A stretch of DNA of 64,000 nucleotides from CBDCUW01 sp963734865. GTDB taxonomy: Bacteria; Planctomycetota; Planctomycetia; Pirellulales; Pirellulaceae. The position numbers were made by a program, and so were the translations under genes. The stretch is from positions 1 to 64,000 of the forward strand of contig CAVTIV010000014.1 of NCBI GenBank assembly GCA_963734865.1, in the 5' to 3' direction. Shown here in pieces: positions 34,564 to 46,105 of the stretch (position 1 is its first letter; every line of letters begins with the position of its first letter). The notes under the pieces are model-generated. The model was not told where the DNA came from. It was given only the letters and a program-made list of their open reading frames with translations, and searched no databases.

Positions 34564-36889
34564 CTAGCCGACCACGTTGTCCCCGGCGTTCTCTTTTTGA
34601 TGCAGGGTGATCGGCCAGCCGGGAAATTGGTTGCCCGGATTCCCATCGGTCGGATCGACAAGGAAGCGGAATGCTTCGATGTGGTACGTCCTGGCATCGG
34701 TGTCGATCGTCACGAGCCCGAACCCGCTCGCTTTTTGGTGGGCAAGTTCGTATCGATTTTTTTTCGTTCCGACTTCCGGATTCCCGACGGCGTAAACATA
34801 AACCTTGTTTCCCAGCCCATCGATATACTCGCCCGTATTGGCAATCCCATGTTTGGGACGGTTTCTGTGTTCCATTCCAATCTCATCCGGTCGCCACCAG
34901 CGGGGATAACCGGCGGCGATCGCAGGAGTACAGAACGACCAGCAGCTATCGCGTTGATGGTGGACACCGTATTGGCAGAGGGTTGTTAAGTGTTGGTCGC
35001 CGTTGATGTGCAGCGGCATCCCCCGGCTGATGATTCGTATTGCGTTGTCTCGCGGCGTCTGCGGCCAACCACCGGAATCGAGATCGGCCTTGAGGTAGCC
35101 GTTGAATCCGCCATGATGTGTGGCCACGCCGGCGAATACGGTTTGGCTCAAAACAACCTTCATCGTATGACCGCGCCAATCGGCGGTCCACGCTTTTAGA
35201 AACTCTTCTTGTCGATTCCCGAGCAATACGAGGCCAGGCTGATCGAGGCTTGATGTGTCGAAGTCCTTGCTGGTGACGTGATCGGCACGACCACTGCCTG
35301 TGTCGACCCGTTCGGGACCGCTTTTGAATTGACGGTCGCCGAGAATTGCAAAGCTGACACCACCATAAACCAGGTCGCCATAGTAGACGCTGATGTCCTG
35401 CTTGCAGGGTGTCGGATCGTAGTAATCGGGATGGTGCGCGGTGTTGGTGCGATGCACGACGTTCACCATCCGTGCCGGTTCACGGTAGCCACCTTTTGAT
35501 GAGGCGCCCTTTGCGATTCCGGCCATCGGCGCACCTCCCTCGCCCCAAACATTACCCTGAAAAACATCGTGATCATCGGGGATACAGACCGTTGGCCTGT
35601 TACGCATTGCCTCGCGAAAAGCCCAGCCGAACATGTAGTACTTTCGCAAGTAGTTCAGAATTGCTGGTTCGGCAGGATCTCGGATCATCCCGTAACCGCC
35701 ATGGTTTTCGTACAGTTGATCGCCAGAGAAGTAGATCATGTCGGGATCGAGTTTGATCAGGTTCTCGGCAACCGGTTCGTAGGGAAATGCGTAGTCTTTC
35801 TGGCAGGTCAACGCTCCCAGGCGAAGCGGGCGGCCCGACGGATTCGCTTTGATCGTTCCGGTATAGGTGGTTTCTGTTTCACTGCCACTGCGATTCTTGT
35901 GACGGTAGACCAGCCTGTACGGCGTGGCTCGGGTTTCGTCCCAACCGGGTACTCGAAACGTGGCCGTCCAGGCATCGCTATCCAAAGTCGCGCTGCCCAG
36001 TGACAGCCAGTCGTTTTCTGTTTGGATGTACAACTCCACGTCGCGATTGTCGGCTTCGCCGAGTGGTCCGGTGAGCGCGCTGATCTTCATCACAAAGCCT
36101 TCGTCGCTTCGAGAATCGCTCAACGAATACATCGCCCAAAGGATCGGACCGAACTTGTGGTCGGGGGTCACAGTGAAGGCATCGCCAGCGACGACCCAAT
36201 CGCTGAAACGATACCTGGCACCCTGAGCCGGCTTGATTTGGGCGTCATAGTTGCATACCAGAGCCACGTTGCCGGAGATCGCCTCGGCATCGACCTGATC
36301 CGTCAGGGAGCCGATTTCGTCGCCTTGGAGATTGGATGCCGTGAGCGTCAGGCGGTATTGATTGCCAGCGGGCTGGCCCGCCAAATGCAATCGAAATTCG
36401 TTTGCACCGGCCGCCTGATCGAGATCCAACTTTTTGCGGCCGAGAACAAGTTTTCGATCAATGATCCCGGCGTTGATGCCGCCCTTGGCAAAACAGTTGC
36501 TCCGGTACTCGTTGATATCGCTGTGAATTCCCACGCGAAATCCAGCGCCACCATCCTGGCGATTGACTTCCACCCGTTTGACGACGACCGACATCGAAAA
36601 CGTCCCGCTGGGGTTGGTGAATTGGTGCGTGATGAGGTGAATGTTTCGATCGCCGCCGCCGCTGTGACACTCGGCAGCCCCGTCGACGATTCGCCAGTCT
36701 TCCATCGGATTGGCCCAAACATCGGCGCCCAGCCAAACGCGGTCGTGACTGTTTCGCCATGAGTCCTCGAATGTAGGCCGAATCGATGTTTGGGACGTAT
36801 CCTGCCCGCGAGTATGTTTGGCCAATCCGAGCGAACGCGCTGGCCAGTCCGATCAGTTTCAGTGACAGGCGTCGCGAAAAGGATGACAT
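34564..36889 (-). pseudogene. PhoD-like alkaline phosphatase/phosphodiesterase, N-terminal frame break
   Basis: The main frame (to about 36825) encodes 750 residues: an N-terminal beta-rich part, then a PhoD-type metallophosphatase with MIYFSGDQLYENHGGYG, CIPDDHDVFQGNVWGEGG, FAILGDRQFKSGP and LHINGDQHLTTLCQYGVH as likely metal-binding blocks. That frame has only a TTG start. In another frame, starting with ATG at 36889, lies MSSFSRRLSLKLIGLASAFA, a twin-arginine signal. The frames join if one G of a GGG (36805-36807 on the + strand as CCC) is removed. So the product is probably a Tat-exported phosphatase, and the break may be an error. Confidence 0.8.
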
Positions 36890-37013
36890 TGATCAAGCTC
36901 CGAATTGCATGTAGCGAAGAATCGAAATGGACGAGAACAAAGATTTGCTCGGCGGCGGCACAATCGTCGCGATGGCAGCCGGCCGCAGTTCAAGGGTGAA
37001 GCGATCGAATCGG

Positions 37014-38936
37014 TTATAATTCTAAGCCCGACTTGCCGTCCCAGCGGACGAATCCTTCGATGGCTTCGTATTCTGCCAAGCCGAGTTCATCATAGCGTCT
37101 TGCGGTCTCGGCGTTTCGCGACTCGGCTCGTTGCCAGAATTCTCGCGCGTCCGAACCGGGGAATAACGCGCGGTCCTTTTGCGATTCGTGCTGAAAGATG
37201 GCGGCACGTTTTCTGGCAACTTCCTGTGGGCTGAGGGGAACCGCCATTTCGATTTGGTGCGGTGACCACTCTTGCCACGCGCCGCGGTAGAGCCACAAAG
37301 CAGAGGCGTCAAACCAGTCGTCAGTCCGGCAGACAACGCATGCCTGCAGAATTGCGGACAAACAGGTTCGATGCGTCCCGTGTGGATCCGACAGATCACC
37401 CGCCGCGTAGATCTGATGTGGCTTCACGCGGCGCAGCAATTCAATCGTGATCGCGATGTCCTCCTGGCTGAGTGGACTCTTCTTCACACGGCCCGTTTGA
37501 TAGAAGGGCAAATTAAGAAAGTGCAGGTTCTCGTCACGGACACCGCAACAACGCGCGCCTTCTCTCGCTTCGCCCCGGCGAATGAGTCCCTTGATCCGCT
37601 GGACTTCGTCGCTATCGACTTGCCCGGAACGCTTGTTCCTTAGAAATTCGTCGATATGAGATTCGATGCGGTCAAGTCCTTCGGCGTGGATCTGGAATTC
37701 TTGACAGAAGTCTTCGACAAATTCGGCAAACCGCAACGCATCCTCATCAAAAACGGCGATGTTCCCCGAGGTTTGGTAAGCAATGTGCACGTCATGACCT
37801 TGATCCACTAAGCGGATCAAGGTGCCACCCATCGAAATCACGTCATCGTCCGGATGGGGTGAGAAAACGATTACCCGTTTTGGAAAGATGTCATCACGAT
37901 GCCCGGGGCGATCGCCCGCTTGCTTGGCGTGCTCCGGTTTGCCTCCCGGCCATCCAGTGATCGTCGACTGCAGATACCGAAAGACACGCAGATTGATGTC
38001 GTAGGAACTGCCATGTGCCGCAAGCAGATCCTGAAGTCCCTGCTCGTTGTAATCGGCATCGGTTAGCTTCAGCAACGGTTTGCCAACTGTACCGGCCAGG
38101 TCGATCACCGCACGGCGGATGGTCACAGCATCCCACTGCACATCGCCGATGACCCATGGTGCTCGGACACGCGTCAGCCCGCCGGCAGCGGCTTCGTCGA
38201 GCAGGAATTGCGTATTGGGATGCTCTTGCAAAAAGGTCGCTGGGACCGAGGAATTGGCATAGCCCTCGACCGTCGTCGCGACGATGTCCGCTTTGCCTTC
38301 GCCAAAGGCCAACAACAAAATCTTACGGGCTCGCAGGATCGTGCCGACACCCATCGTGATGGCATAGCGGGGAACGTTCTCGGTTCCGAAGAAATCGCTC
38401 GCCGCATCCGTCTTGGTCACGTTGTCCAGCGTGATCATTCGAGTCCTGCTGGCACGATCGGAACCCGGTTCATTCAAGCCGATGTGCCCGGTACGGTTGA
38501 TCCCGAGCAATTGAATGTCGATTCCCCCAACGTCGATAATCTGCTGCTCATATTGTCGGCAATATTCGGCGACATCTGACTTGGCCACCGTTCCATCGGG
38601 AATATGTACATGACTCGGCGGGATATCAATCAGATCGAACAAATGTTCGTGCATGAACCGCGAATTGCTCTGCAGCTCATATGGCTGCATCGGATAATAC
38701 TCGTCCAGACTGAAGGCCACGACGTTGGCGAATGACAGGTCCGACTCACGATGGAGTCGAACGAGTTCCTGGTAGACGTTCACCGGCGTGGACCCCGACA
38801 CCAACCCGAGCACGCATAGTTGTCCTTGGGCAGCCTTCCAGCGAATCAGATCGGCGATCTCATTGGCCGCCGCGACGCTCGCATCGGATGCTCGGGCATA
38901 GATGCTGCAGGGGATTCTTTCGTTGGGGGATTCAAT
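37014..38936 (-). CDS. nagB: Glucosamine-6-phosphate deaminase (NagB) fused to PIG-L deacetylase-like domain
   Basis: About 640 residues. Residues 1-260 are a NagB-type aminosugar isomerase/deaminase: GLVSGSTPVNVYQELV, FSLDEYYPM (catalytic Asp), GINRTGHIGLNEPGS and ITMGVGTILRARKI. From about 370 a PIG-L/LmbE domain follows: VIVFSPHPDDDVISMGGTLI with the zinc-binding HPDDD, and a later DPHGTHRTC. NagB converts glucosamine-6-P to fructose-6-P and ammonia; PIG-L domains de-N-acetylate sugars, so one chain could do both steps (inference). I chose GTG at 38936, overlapping the ROK kinase stop by five bases; the open frame to 39011 would overlap more. Confidence 0.9.
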   Translation of the reverse strand: MESPNERIPCSIYARASDASVAAANEIADLIRWKAAQGQLCVLGLVSGSTPVNVYQELVRLHRESDLSFANVVAFSLDEYYPMQPYELQSNSRFMHEHLFDLIDIPPSHVHIPDGTVAKSDVAEYCRQYEQQIIDVGGIDIQLLGINRTGHIGLNEPGSDRASRTRMITLDNVTKTDAASDFFGTENVPRYAITMGVGTILRARKILLLAFGEGKADIVATTVEGYANSSVPATFLQEHPNTQFLLDEAAAGGLTRVRAPWVIGDVQWDAVTIRRAVIDLAGTVGKPLLKLTDADYNEQGLQDLLAAHGSSYDINLRVFRYLQSTITGWPGGKPEHAKQAGDRPGHRDDIFPKRVIVFSPHPDDDVISMGGTLIRLVDQGHDVHIAYQTSGNIAVFDEDALRFAEFVEDFCQEFQIHAEGLDRIESHIDEFLRNKRSGQVDSDEVQRIKGLIRRGEAREGARCCGVRDENLHFLNLPFYQTGRVKKSPLSQEDIAITIELLRRVKPHQIYAAGDLSDPHGTHRTCLSAILQACVVCRTDDWFDASALWLYRGAWQEWSPHQIEMAVPLSPQEVARKRAAIFQHESQKDRALFPGSDAREFWQRAESRNAETARRYDELGLAEYEAIEGFVRWDGKSGLEL

Positions 38937-39905
38937 CACGTCTGCATGCCTGTTTTGCGACCATCGCTGCGCCGAGCAATCCAGCATCGTTCCCCAGCGA
39001 GGCAAATTCAATCCTCACGTTTCCGCCCACTTGAACCAACGTCGTGCGCCGGACAGTCTCGCGCACCGTGTTCAAAAACCCTTGTCCGGTACTCGTCTGG
39101 GAACCGCCGAAGGTCATCGCACCGCCGAGCAAGACGACCGCGGGATCAAGCACTTGTCCCATCAGACCAACCGCCTGCCCCACAAATCGGGCCGTATCAT
39201 CCACAACGACCTGGCAAACCTTGTTGCCGGCTTCGGCCCCTTCGGCAATGTCGCGGGGAGTGATCGGATCCGCAAGAAAGTGTGGCGAAATCCTCGGATC
39301 ATGGTTGCGGGCGAGGGCGATCCGCATGGCGCGATCACGCCGGCCGCACCCGCATAGGACTCCAGATGCCCGCGACTGCCGCAGGTACACGTCAAAGCAT
39401 CCTCGCCGAATTCAATCGCAATGTGACCGAGTTCACCGGCACATCCATGATCACCCCCATAGGGACTGCCCTTCAATACCACCCCGCAGCCGATTCCTGT
39501 TCCCAAGGTCACCAGAGCCAAGGACTGATCGCCGAGATCGCGCAGGGAATGTTCGGCATAGGCAGCCGAATTCGCGTCGTTCACGACTGCCGAAGGAAGC
39601 CCCGAGACGCGTGACAGAATCTCCAGCAAGGGAACTTCCAGCCATCCCGGCAGATTCACGACTTCGCGCAAGACAAAATCGCGTGAATCCAAAACACCGG
39701 GCACGGCCAACCCGACACCCGCGAGCCGGCAACCCGGTCGGCCGACACGATGTAGCTCCCCATTGGCGAACTCCATCGCATATTCAAACACCCGCTGGGG
39801 CGTGCCCAACTCGGGCGTCGACGTTCGATGCGTCTGCCGAATCGTTCCCTGGAAATCGACCAACCCCAGCTTGACATCGGTACCACCGACATCAATTCCC
39901 AGCAT
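38932..39905 (-). pseudogene. ROK-family sugar kinase, one frame break
   Basis: Start MLGIDVGGTDVKLGLVD (phosphate-1 motif) is followed by SAVVNDANSAAYAE, LVTLGTGIGCGVVLKG (phosphate-2), GELGHIAIEFGEDALTCTCG (ROK zinc-binding cysteine cluster) and SRGHLESYAGAAGVIA. The remainder (RAMRIALARNHD, then PAVVLLGGAMTFGGSQTSTG and IEFASLGNDAGLLGAA) is in another frame; the change is at about 39326-39341. The stop overlaps the NagB start. Together they suggest an amino-sugar operon (N-acetylglucosamine phosphorylation, deacetylation, deamination). Likely an intact gene with a single-base error. Confidence 0.85.
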
Positions 39906-40018
39906 CAAATCTTCTTCAGCTTCTGCGTGTGATTGGGTTGCCACAAACGATTCTCTAGCAAAGCCTCGCGAACAGGACGGCACCCAGTCTAGTCGCTAAC
40001 CGCCGCAGCGACGACGCC

Positions 40019-41590
40019 TCAATTCCGTTCCTTCGAATCGTTACCGTATCGTGCATCGAACAGCTTCACGGGATCAAAATCGGGGCGGCCATAAAGCTTT
40101 TGTTGACGGTCCACACGACAGTTCGGATAGGCATCGAAAATATCGCCGTTGCCGAGAATCCGCGGATCACCCTGGGCGGTAAGCTCCCTGCGCAACTGCT
40201 GCCAAAGTTGTTCACGTACTTGTTCGTAACTGACGGCAGCCGCGAGGTTGTTGACGCAGTCGGGATCGGCCGCGATGTCATACAGTTCCTCGCTGGGGCG
40301 CTTTCCAAAACTCAACTCGTAGTAGTGAAAGTGCTCGTCGCTGGGTGTCAAGCCTGTCAGGTAGCCCTTGGTTGGCGAATTGTCGCAATTCAGTAATCCG
40401 TATTGGGGATCGCCACCCGGCCAACGATCGGGTTTGAAGTTGTGAACATACAGATACTTGTCGGTACGAATCGCTCGCGCCGGGTATCCCACCGACAATA
40501 AATCACCGTCGGTGCGGCCAATGTCGTGTCGTTCCTTTCCAAGCAATGTATGGTCTCTGTTGGGGTCGATTCGACCCGACGATTCGGCGAGCAATTGCGG
40601 CGCAAAACTCTTTCCTGTCATTTGCGAGTCCGCCGGCAGACCCGCGATCTCCATCAAGGTTGGCGCCAAATCGGGAAATGTAATGAAGTCCGTCACCACT
40701 CGACCGGCCTTGATCCTGTCGCCCCACCGCGCCACCAGCGGGACGTGAAAACCCTCGTCATAAATTTGTCCTTTGACGCGTGGAAAGGGCATCCCGTGAT
40801 CGGACGTTGCGATGACCAGCGTGTTGTCCAGCATGCCCCGCCGCTGCAACAGTTCCAGACATCGCCCGATATGCATGTCATACCACTCCACTTCGATCGC
40901 ATAGTCGGCAAGATCACCACGGATGATGTCGTTATCGGGAAAAAACTTCTGAACCGTCACCTCCTGTAAGTTGCGACCATCCTTCTTCCACGAGTCCCGC
41001 TCATAACTGCGATGCGGTTCTTTCGCTCCCAACCAAAAGCAAAACGGCTTGTCATCAGGTTTTTGGTCCAGGAAATCGCGGAAGTTGCTCGCGTAATCAA
41101 TGTTGCTGATACCGCTGTAGGGAGGCTTCGACGTGCGACCGGTAAACGGATTTCCCGCTGGGTTCCCGTCCTTTTCAAATTTCGTCTTACCGACATCGAC
41201 CGACTCGTAGATCCCTGGCCCCCAACCCTTGCCGGTAAAACCCATGAAATAGCCATTTTCCTGCAACAGATACGGATAGAACTTCCACTTGTTGGATAGG
41301 AACGGATTGTGATTGCAAGCCTCTTCCAATTGCCATGAATATCGTCCGGTCAGCAAACAGGCTCGGGCCGGGGCACACTTGGGGTTGCAATTGTAGGCTT
41401 GCGTGAACAACACGCCCTCGGCCGCAATGCGGTCAAAGTTGGGCGTCTTCACATAACCGCAGCCGTAGGCCCCGAAGCTTGTCCGCGACGCGTCGTCGGC
41501 GATCAAGAACAATAGATTGGGACGATCGGCAGTGGCGTTGGGTGCGAGCAGCACGATCAGCAACAGGAATGGCAATTGTTTCAGTGTCAT
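40019..41590 (-). CDS. Secreted sulfatase (heparan-N-sulfatase-like)
   Basis: Sulfatase of 523 residues with a signal peptide (LPFLLLIVLLAPNATA). Motifs: LLFLIADDASRTSFGAYGCG, CNPKCAPARACLLTGRYSWQ (C-x-P-A-R, formylglycine site plus second signature), FCFWLGAKEPHRSYERDSW and VIATSDHGMPFPRVKGQIYD. The DDASRTSFGAYG start and the CAPAR variant resemble N-sulfoglucosamine sulfohydrolases (subfamily S1_8-like), which would fit the adjacent amino-sugar genes; that specificity is an inference. It is 113 bp downstream of the putative ROK start on the same strand's order, although not tightly coupled. Confidence 0.9.
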   Translation of the reverse strand: MTLKQLPFLLLIVLLAPNATADRPNLLFLIADDASRTSFGAYGCGYVKTPNFDRIAAEGVLFTQAYNCNPKCAPARACLLTGRYSWQLEEACNHNPFLSNKWKFYPYLLQENGYFMGFTGKGWGPGIYESVDVGKTKFEKDGNPAGNPFTGRTSKPPYSGISNIDYASNFRDFLDQKPDDKPFCFWLGAKEPHRSYERDSWKKDGRNLQEVTVQKFFPDNDIIRGDLADYAIEVEWYDMHIGRCLELLQRRGMLDNTLVIATSDHGMPFPRVKGQIYDEGFHVPLVARWGDRIKAGRVVTDFITFPDLAPTLMEIAGLPADSQMTGKSFAPQLLAESSGRIDPNRDHTLLGKERHDIGRTDGDLLSVGYPARAIRTDKYLYVHNFKPDRWPGGDPQYGLLNCDNSPTKGYLTGLTPSDEHFHYYELSFGKRPSEELYDIAADPDCVNNLAAAVSYEQVREQLWQQLRRELTAQGDPRILGNGDIFDAYPNCRVDRQQKLYGRPDFDPVKLFDARYGNDSKERN

Positions 41591-42064
41591 GCTTTTCTCT
41601 CAAGCGTAGGTGGGATAGGCTTCCAGCTCGTTACCGATCGTTGTTGACCGACTGCGGCCGGTCGGAAGGCTGCCCCCGAATTTCATTCGAACACGGACCA
41701 TCGAACGCCGCTGGGTGACGCGATGCTCCGTCCCTCGAGAAACCAGAACAAGGCAACCGGAATATCACGGTGCGGGAAGCGGAAGCCGGTTCGACGATTT
41801 ACCGGGCGGAAGAATCGACTCGTTCAATTCCTATTGTCTTAGGGGAAAATTGCCACGTCAATTCCTGGCGGCAAACCGGCCGGCGGCAAACCGTCGAAAA
41901 GGTGGCTTGCTGGGGTCCGCGAGCCGCTTTCGAGCTTTTGCAATGCGACGACGTTGATGTTCGAGCCGACAGTCGATGATTGCCAAAGTGTCGCTTTCCT
42001 GTTGACACGGATTTCAGTGATCTTGATCAACAAGTGCCCTCGACTTGAACCAAGAGGAAATTGA
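41591..42064. other. Intergenic stretch with a 15-bp tandem duplication
   Basis: No gene recognised between the divergent sulfatase and transporter. It contains two copies of a 15-bp unit (GGCGGCAAACCGGCC and GGCGGCAAACCGTCG) at 41867-41881 and 41882-41896. The transporter start has AGAGGAAATTG just upstream. Confidence 0.7.
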
Positions 42065-43159
42065 ATGTCGTATCGCCTATCGCTATTGATCCTGATCGTG
42101 CTGATCCTCGCCATCGGCGTTCTGTTCTTCCAGGTGATTCAACCATTTGTCCTCGCGATCTTCGTCGCCATCGTTCTGGCGGTGCTGTTCAATCCATTGC
42201 ATCATTGGCTGACCCGACAGTTTGCCGGTCATGACCGAGTTGCGGCGTTGGTGACCACCCTGTTGGTGTTGCTGCTGGTGTTGCTGCCGGTGAGCGCCAC
42301 CGTCCTGATGGCAGGCAGCGAAGTGATGAAGGTTGCCAACGGTTGGCTGCAGTGGCTTGACGATCATTCAACCAACAGTTTTCAGGAAACAATCCAGCAG
42401 GTTGAACGCTCGACCATTGGCTCCGCAATCGATGAACTCTATTCCAAGATTCCTGCCAGCCAAAAGGCTCGCATCCGCGGGCTCGCCTCGCAGTTGACCG
42501 AGGGAATCATGACGGAGCTTTATCAGAAGACGAGGGGGATGTTGTCCAACGTGTTCGCCTTCGCTGTCAGCTTTGCTGTGATGACGCTGGCGTTTTACTA
42601 CTTCCTGGCCGATCGCAGCGTATTCGTACGTGAAATGCGGCATTTTTTGCCTCTGGAGGAGGACGAACAAGACAAGCTGATCGAGCGTTTTCAGAGCGTC
42701 TGCCGGGGCGTCGTTCTCGGTACGATCGCCGCGGGATTGGTCCAATCGATTCTTGCCGGACTGGCTTTCGCTGTACTCGATGTTCCGCAGGTTTGGATGC
42801 TCGTCGCGTTGACGATGTTCTTTTCGTTCATCCCGTTCATTGGCTCGGCGGGAGTTTGGATATCGGTCGCGATTTACTTGATGCTGGAGGGCCGTTATGT
42901 CGCTGCCACGGGGATGGTGATTTACGGCGAAGCACTCATTTCTTCGTCGGACAACTTCGTACGTGCCTACCTGATCGGCAATCAAGCGAGACTTCATCCG
43001 TTGGTCGCATTGGTGACGGTACTGGGAGCGATCAAATTGATCGGCTTGTGGGGAATCTTCGTCGGTCCAATGGTCGCTGCGCTGTTCTATTCACTCGCCA
43101 ATATGGTTCGTGAGCGAATGCTCCAAAACAATCAACCGATAGGATCGGCCGACTCGTAA
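42065..43159 (+). CDS. AI-2E family transporter
   Basis: Integral membrane protein of 364 residues of the AI-2 exporter (TqsA/PerM/YdiK) superfamily. About seven to eight membrane segments: LLILIVLILAIGVLFFQVI, PFVLAIFVAIVLAVLFNPL, ALVTTLLVLLLVLLPVSA, FAFAVSFAVMTLAFYYFLAD, VLGTIAAGLVQSILAGLAFA, MFFSFIPFIGSAGVW and IKLIGLWGIFVGPMVAALFY. The central PFIGSAGVW loop and final FVGPMVAAL are characteristic. Substrate cannot be deduced (autoinducer-2 in one member, ions or unknown in others). It stands alone on the + strand. Confidence 0.9.
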   Translation: MSYRLSLLILIVLILAIGVLFFQVIQPFVLAIFVAIVLAVLFNPLHHWLTRQFAGHDRVAALVTTLLVLLLVLLPVSATVLMAGSEVMKVANGWLQWLDDHSTNSFQETIQQVERSTIGSAIDELYSKIPASQKARIRGLASQLTEGIMTELYQKTRGMLSNVFAFAVSFAVMTLAFYYFLADRSVFVREMRHFLPLEEDEQDKLIERFQSVCRGVVLGTIAAGLVQSILAGLAFAVLDVPQVWMLVALTMFFSFIPFIGSAGVWISVAIYLMLEGRYVAATGMVIYGEALISSSDNFVRAYLIGNQARLHPLVALVTVLGAIKLIGLWGIFVGPMVAALFYSLANMVRERMLQNNQPIGSADS

Positions 43160-43301
43160 GAAGATCGCCGCGACATCGTGGCCGGCGGGTCGCCCGGATT
43201 CGGCAATTTTGATGTCCGAGGCGGCCAAGTTCCGTGATTGAGAACCAAGCTGGCGAGATCGCGTACGGAAAACGGGATGGTTTGGCTGCGAAGGTATTGA
43301 G

Positions 43302-46105
43302 TCAGTGTGCGTCGAGCCAATTCTTTCCCACGCCCATTTCGACGACGATCGGCACCTTCATCGGCAGTGGGTTCTTCATCGCTTGTTCGATCGCCGGCAT
43401 TACCGTTTCCTGTTCGGTCTTGAACATATCAAAGACGATTTCGTCATGAACGGTCAGCAACATCTTGGTCCGAAAACCGCCATCACGAAGCGCTTTGTGA
43501 ACCTTGATCATCGCCAATTTCAAGATGTCGGCGGCGGTCCCCTGGATCGGACTGTTCATGGCCAGCCTTTCCGCGGCGCTGGCCAGTGTACGGCTACGCG
43601 AATTGATGTCACGCAGGTAGCGGCGTCGCCCCGTTCGCGTGACGACAAACCCCTGCTGTTTGGCAACACGGATCGTCTCGTCGATGTACTTTCGGACGCC
43701 GGGATATTTCTCGAAATAGCTGTCGATCAATTCGTTGGCTTCGCTGCGCGGGATGTTCAATCGCTGCTGCAAGCCGAAGGCCGAAATGCCATAAATGATT
43801 CCAAAATTCACTGTCTTCGCTTTGTCCCGCATCTCACGCGTGACATCCGCCATCTCGACTTTGTAGACCTTTGCAGCGGTGAATGTATGAATGTCTTCGC
43901 CACTGTTGAACGCTTCCAACATCGCATCATCGCCGCTCAACTCAGCCATCACGCGGAGCTCGATCTGAGAATAATCGGCGCTCAACAGCAGGTATTCGTC
44001 GCTGCGGGGAACAAATGCGGCACGGATATCTCGTCCCCGCTCCTTGCGGACAGGAATCGTCTGCAGGTTGGGGTCATTCGATTGCATTCGCCCGGTCGCA
44101 GTCCAAGCTTGGCTGTAGTGCGTATGGATTCGACCCGTCTTGCTGTTAACCGATAACGGCAATTGATCCACGTAAACCGATTTCAACTTGCGCCATTCCG
44201 ATAATCGAGCACATCGGCAATGATCTTGTGTTTTCCCGACAGTCGCTCCAACTCGGCCTCGCGGGTCGAGTATTGCCCGGTTGAAGTACGTTTCGGATTC
44301 TTTTCCAGCTCCATCTCTTCATACAAGACGACGCCCAACTGCTTCGGGGAATCGATATTGAATTCATGCCCCGCCGATAGGAAGATCTCTTTTTGAAGCT
44401 GCTCGATTTCAGCATCCAACTTCTTTGAGAATTTGGCCAATGCTTCGATATCAAGGCGAATTCCCTCGAACTCCATGTCAACCAACACGGGAATCAGCGG
44501 ACACTCAACCTCATAACAAACTTGGCTGACGCCGCGCTGTTCGATGTCGGGCCGAAGCGCGGCGGCAACCTGAAGCGTGACATCAGCATCTTCGCAGGCA
44601 TACTCGGCAACTGTCTCAATATCGACATCCCGCATGTTTTTTTGATCCGCACCGCGCTCGCCGATCAGATCGGATGTCGGAATCGGCTTGTAGCCGAGGT
44701 ACAGCTTTGCCAGATAGTCGAGCCCATGTCGCATCTCCGGCTCTTTCATCGAATGTGCCAGCATCGTGTCAAACAGCTCACCACGCACTTGCATTCCGTG
44801 CCACTTCAACAATGTCACGTCGTACTTCAAGTTATGGCCGGTCTTGGCAATCCGTTCATTCTCGAAAACACATCGAAATTCGTTGATCACCGACTGGGCT
44901 TCGCTGCGGTCTTCGGGACAGACGACGTAGTAGCCGGTATGAGGACTGAATGAAAACGCGATTCCCAGCGGCAGCGCCTGGCGTGGATCCAAGCCAGTGG
45001 TTTCGGTGTCGAAACAGATCGATGTCTGATCAAGCAGTTGTGCAATCAGCGCCGCCCGCTCATCCGCCGTTCGAATCGTCCGGTAGTTGTGCTCGACGTC
45101 TCGAATCGTCTTCTCGTCGATCGGTTCGTCGAACAGGGTTGCCTGGATCTCGGATTCCCGCTTTTCGCGGATTACTTTGGAGCGATTGGTCGCCGAGCTG
45201 AACGACTTTCCGAACATCCGCTTGCCCAGCGTATCGAATTCGAGCTCCATGAACAGGTTTTTGAGCTTTGTTTTGTCGTAGGGGCGGATTTGCAGCGCAT
45301 CGATCTCGATCGGGTGTGGCACATCCAGCTGGATCGTGACCAACCGTTTTGACAACCGAGCCAGTTCGGCGTGTTCTTGCAGACGTTCTTTCTGCTTTCC
45401 CTTCAACTGGTCAACGTGCTCGAGCAGATTCTCGACCGATCCAAATTCGTTGATCAGCTTTTCGGCCGTCTTGGGGCCAATGCCCGGGACGCCAGGAATG
45501 TTGTCACTTGAGTCGCCCATCAGACCAAGGATGTCAATGACCTGCTCGACTCGCTCAATGTTCCATTTCTGCAACACCTCTTTCACACCCAGGATCTCGC
45601 TGTCCGATCCGCGCCGTCCGGGTTTGTAGATGAACACATCTTCGCTAACCAGCTGGTGATAATCCTTGTCGGGAGTCACCATCCAAACTTGGAAACCTTG
45701 CTGAGCGGCTTGATGAGCGAGTGTGCCGATCACATCGTCCGCCTCGTAGCCCGGCATCCGAATCACGCGGATGTTGAACGCGTCGAGCAACTTGTCGATA
45801 TACGGCAATTGCTCGCCAATGTCTTCGGGCATCTGATCCCGCTGCGCCTTGTACTCGGGATATTCGACATGTCGCTGCGTCGGTTCCGGAGTGTCGAAGG
45901 CGGCCGCGATATGGGTCGGCTGTTCACGATTGAGGATGTCCATCACGGCATTGGCCATGCCGAAAACCCCCGACGTGCATAACCCCGAAGAGGTGTATCG
46001 CGGGCTGCGGACGAGCGCAAAATGGGCGCGATAGGTCAGCGCCATGCCGTCCAATAAAAATAGTTTTTTCGTTTCGGGAAACAGCTCTTGAGTTTTCTCT
46101 GCCAT
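43302..46105 (-). pseudogene. polA: DNA polymerase I, one frame break
   Basis: Full-length Pol I split into two frames. From 46105: 5'-3' exonuclease (LFLLDGMALTYRAHFAL, MPGYEADDVIGTLA, LMGDSSDNIPGVPGIGPKTA), then 3'-5' exonuclease-type domain (ICFDTETTGLDPRQ), then the start of the polymerase domain up to VLDYRNGAS. From about 44186: polymerase domain with LLSADYSQIELRVMAELSGD (motif A), RDKAKTVNFGIIYGISAFG (motif B) and LLTVHDEIVFD (motif C). At 44198-44199 one missing G in TATCGG(G)AATGGCGC restores LDYREWRKLKSVYVD. Since polA is normally needed, a consensus error is the best explanation. Confidence 0.93.
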
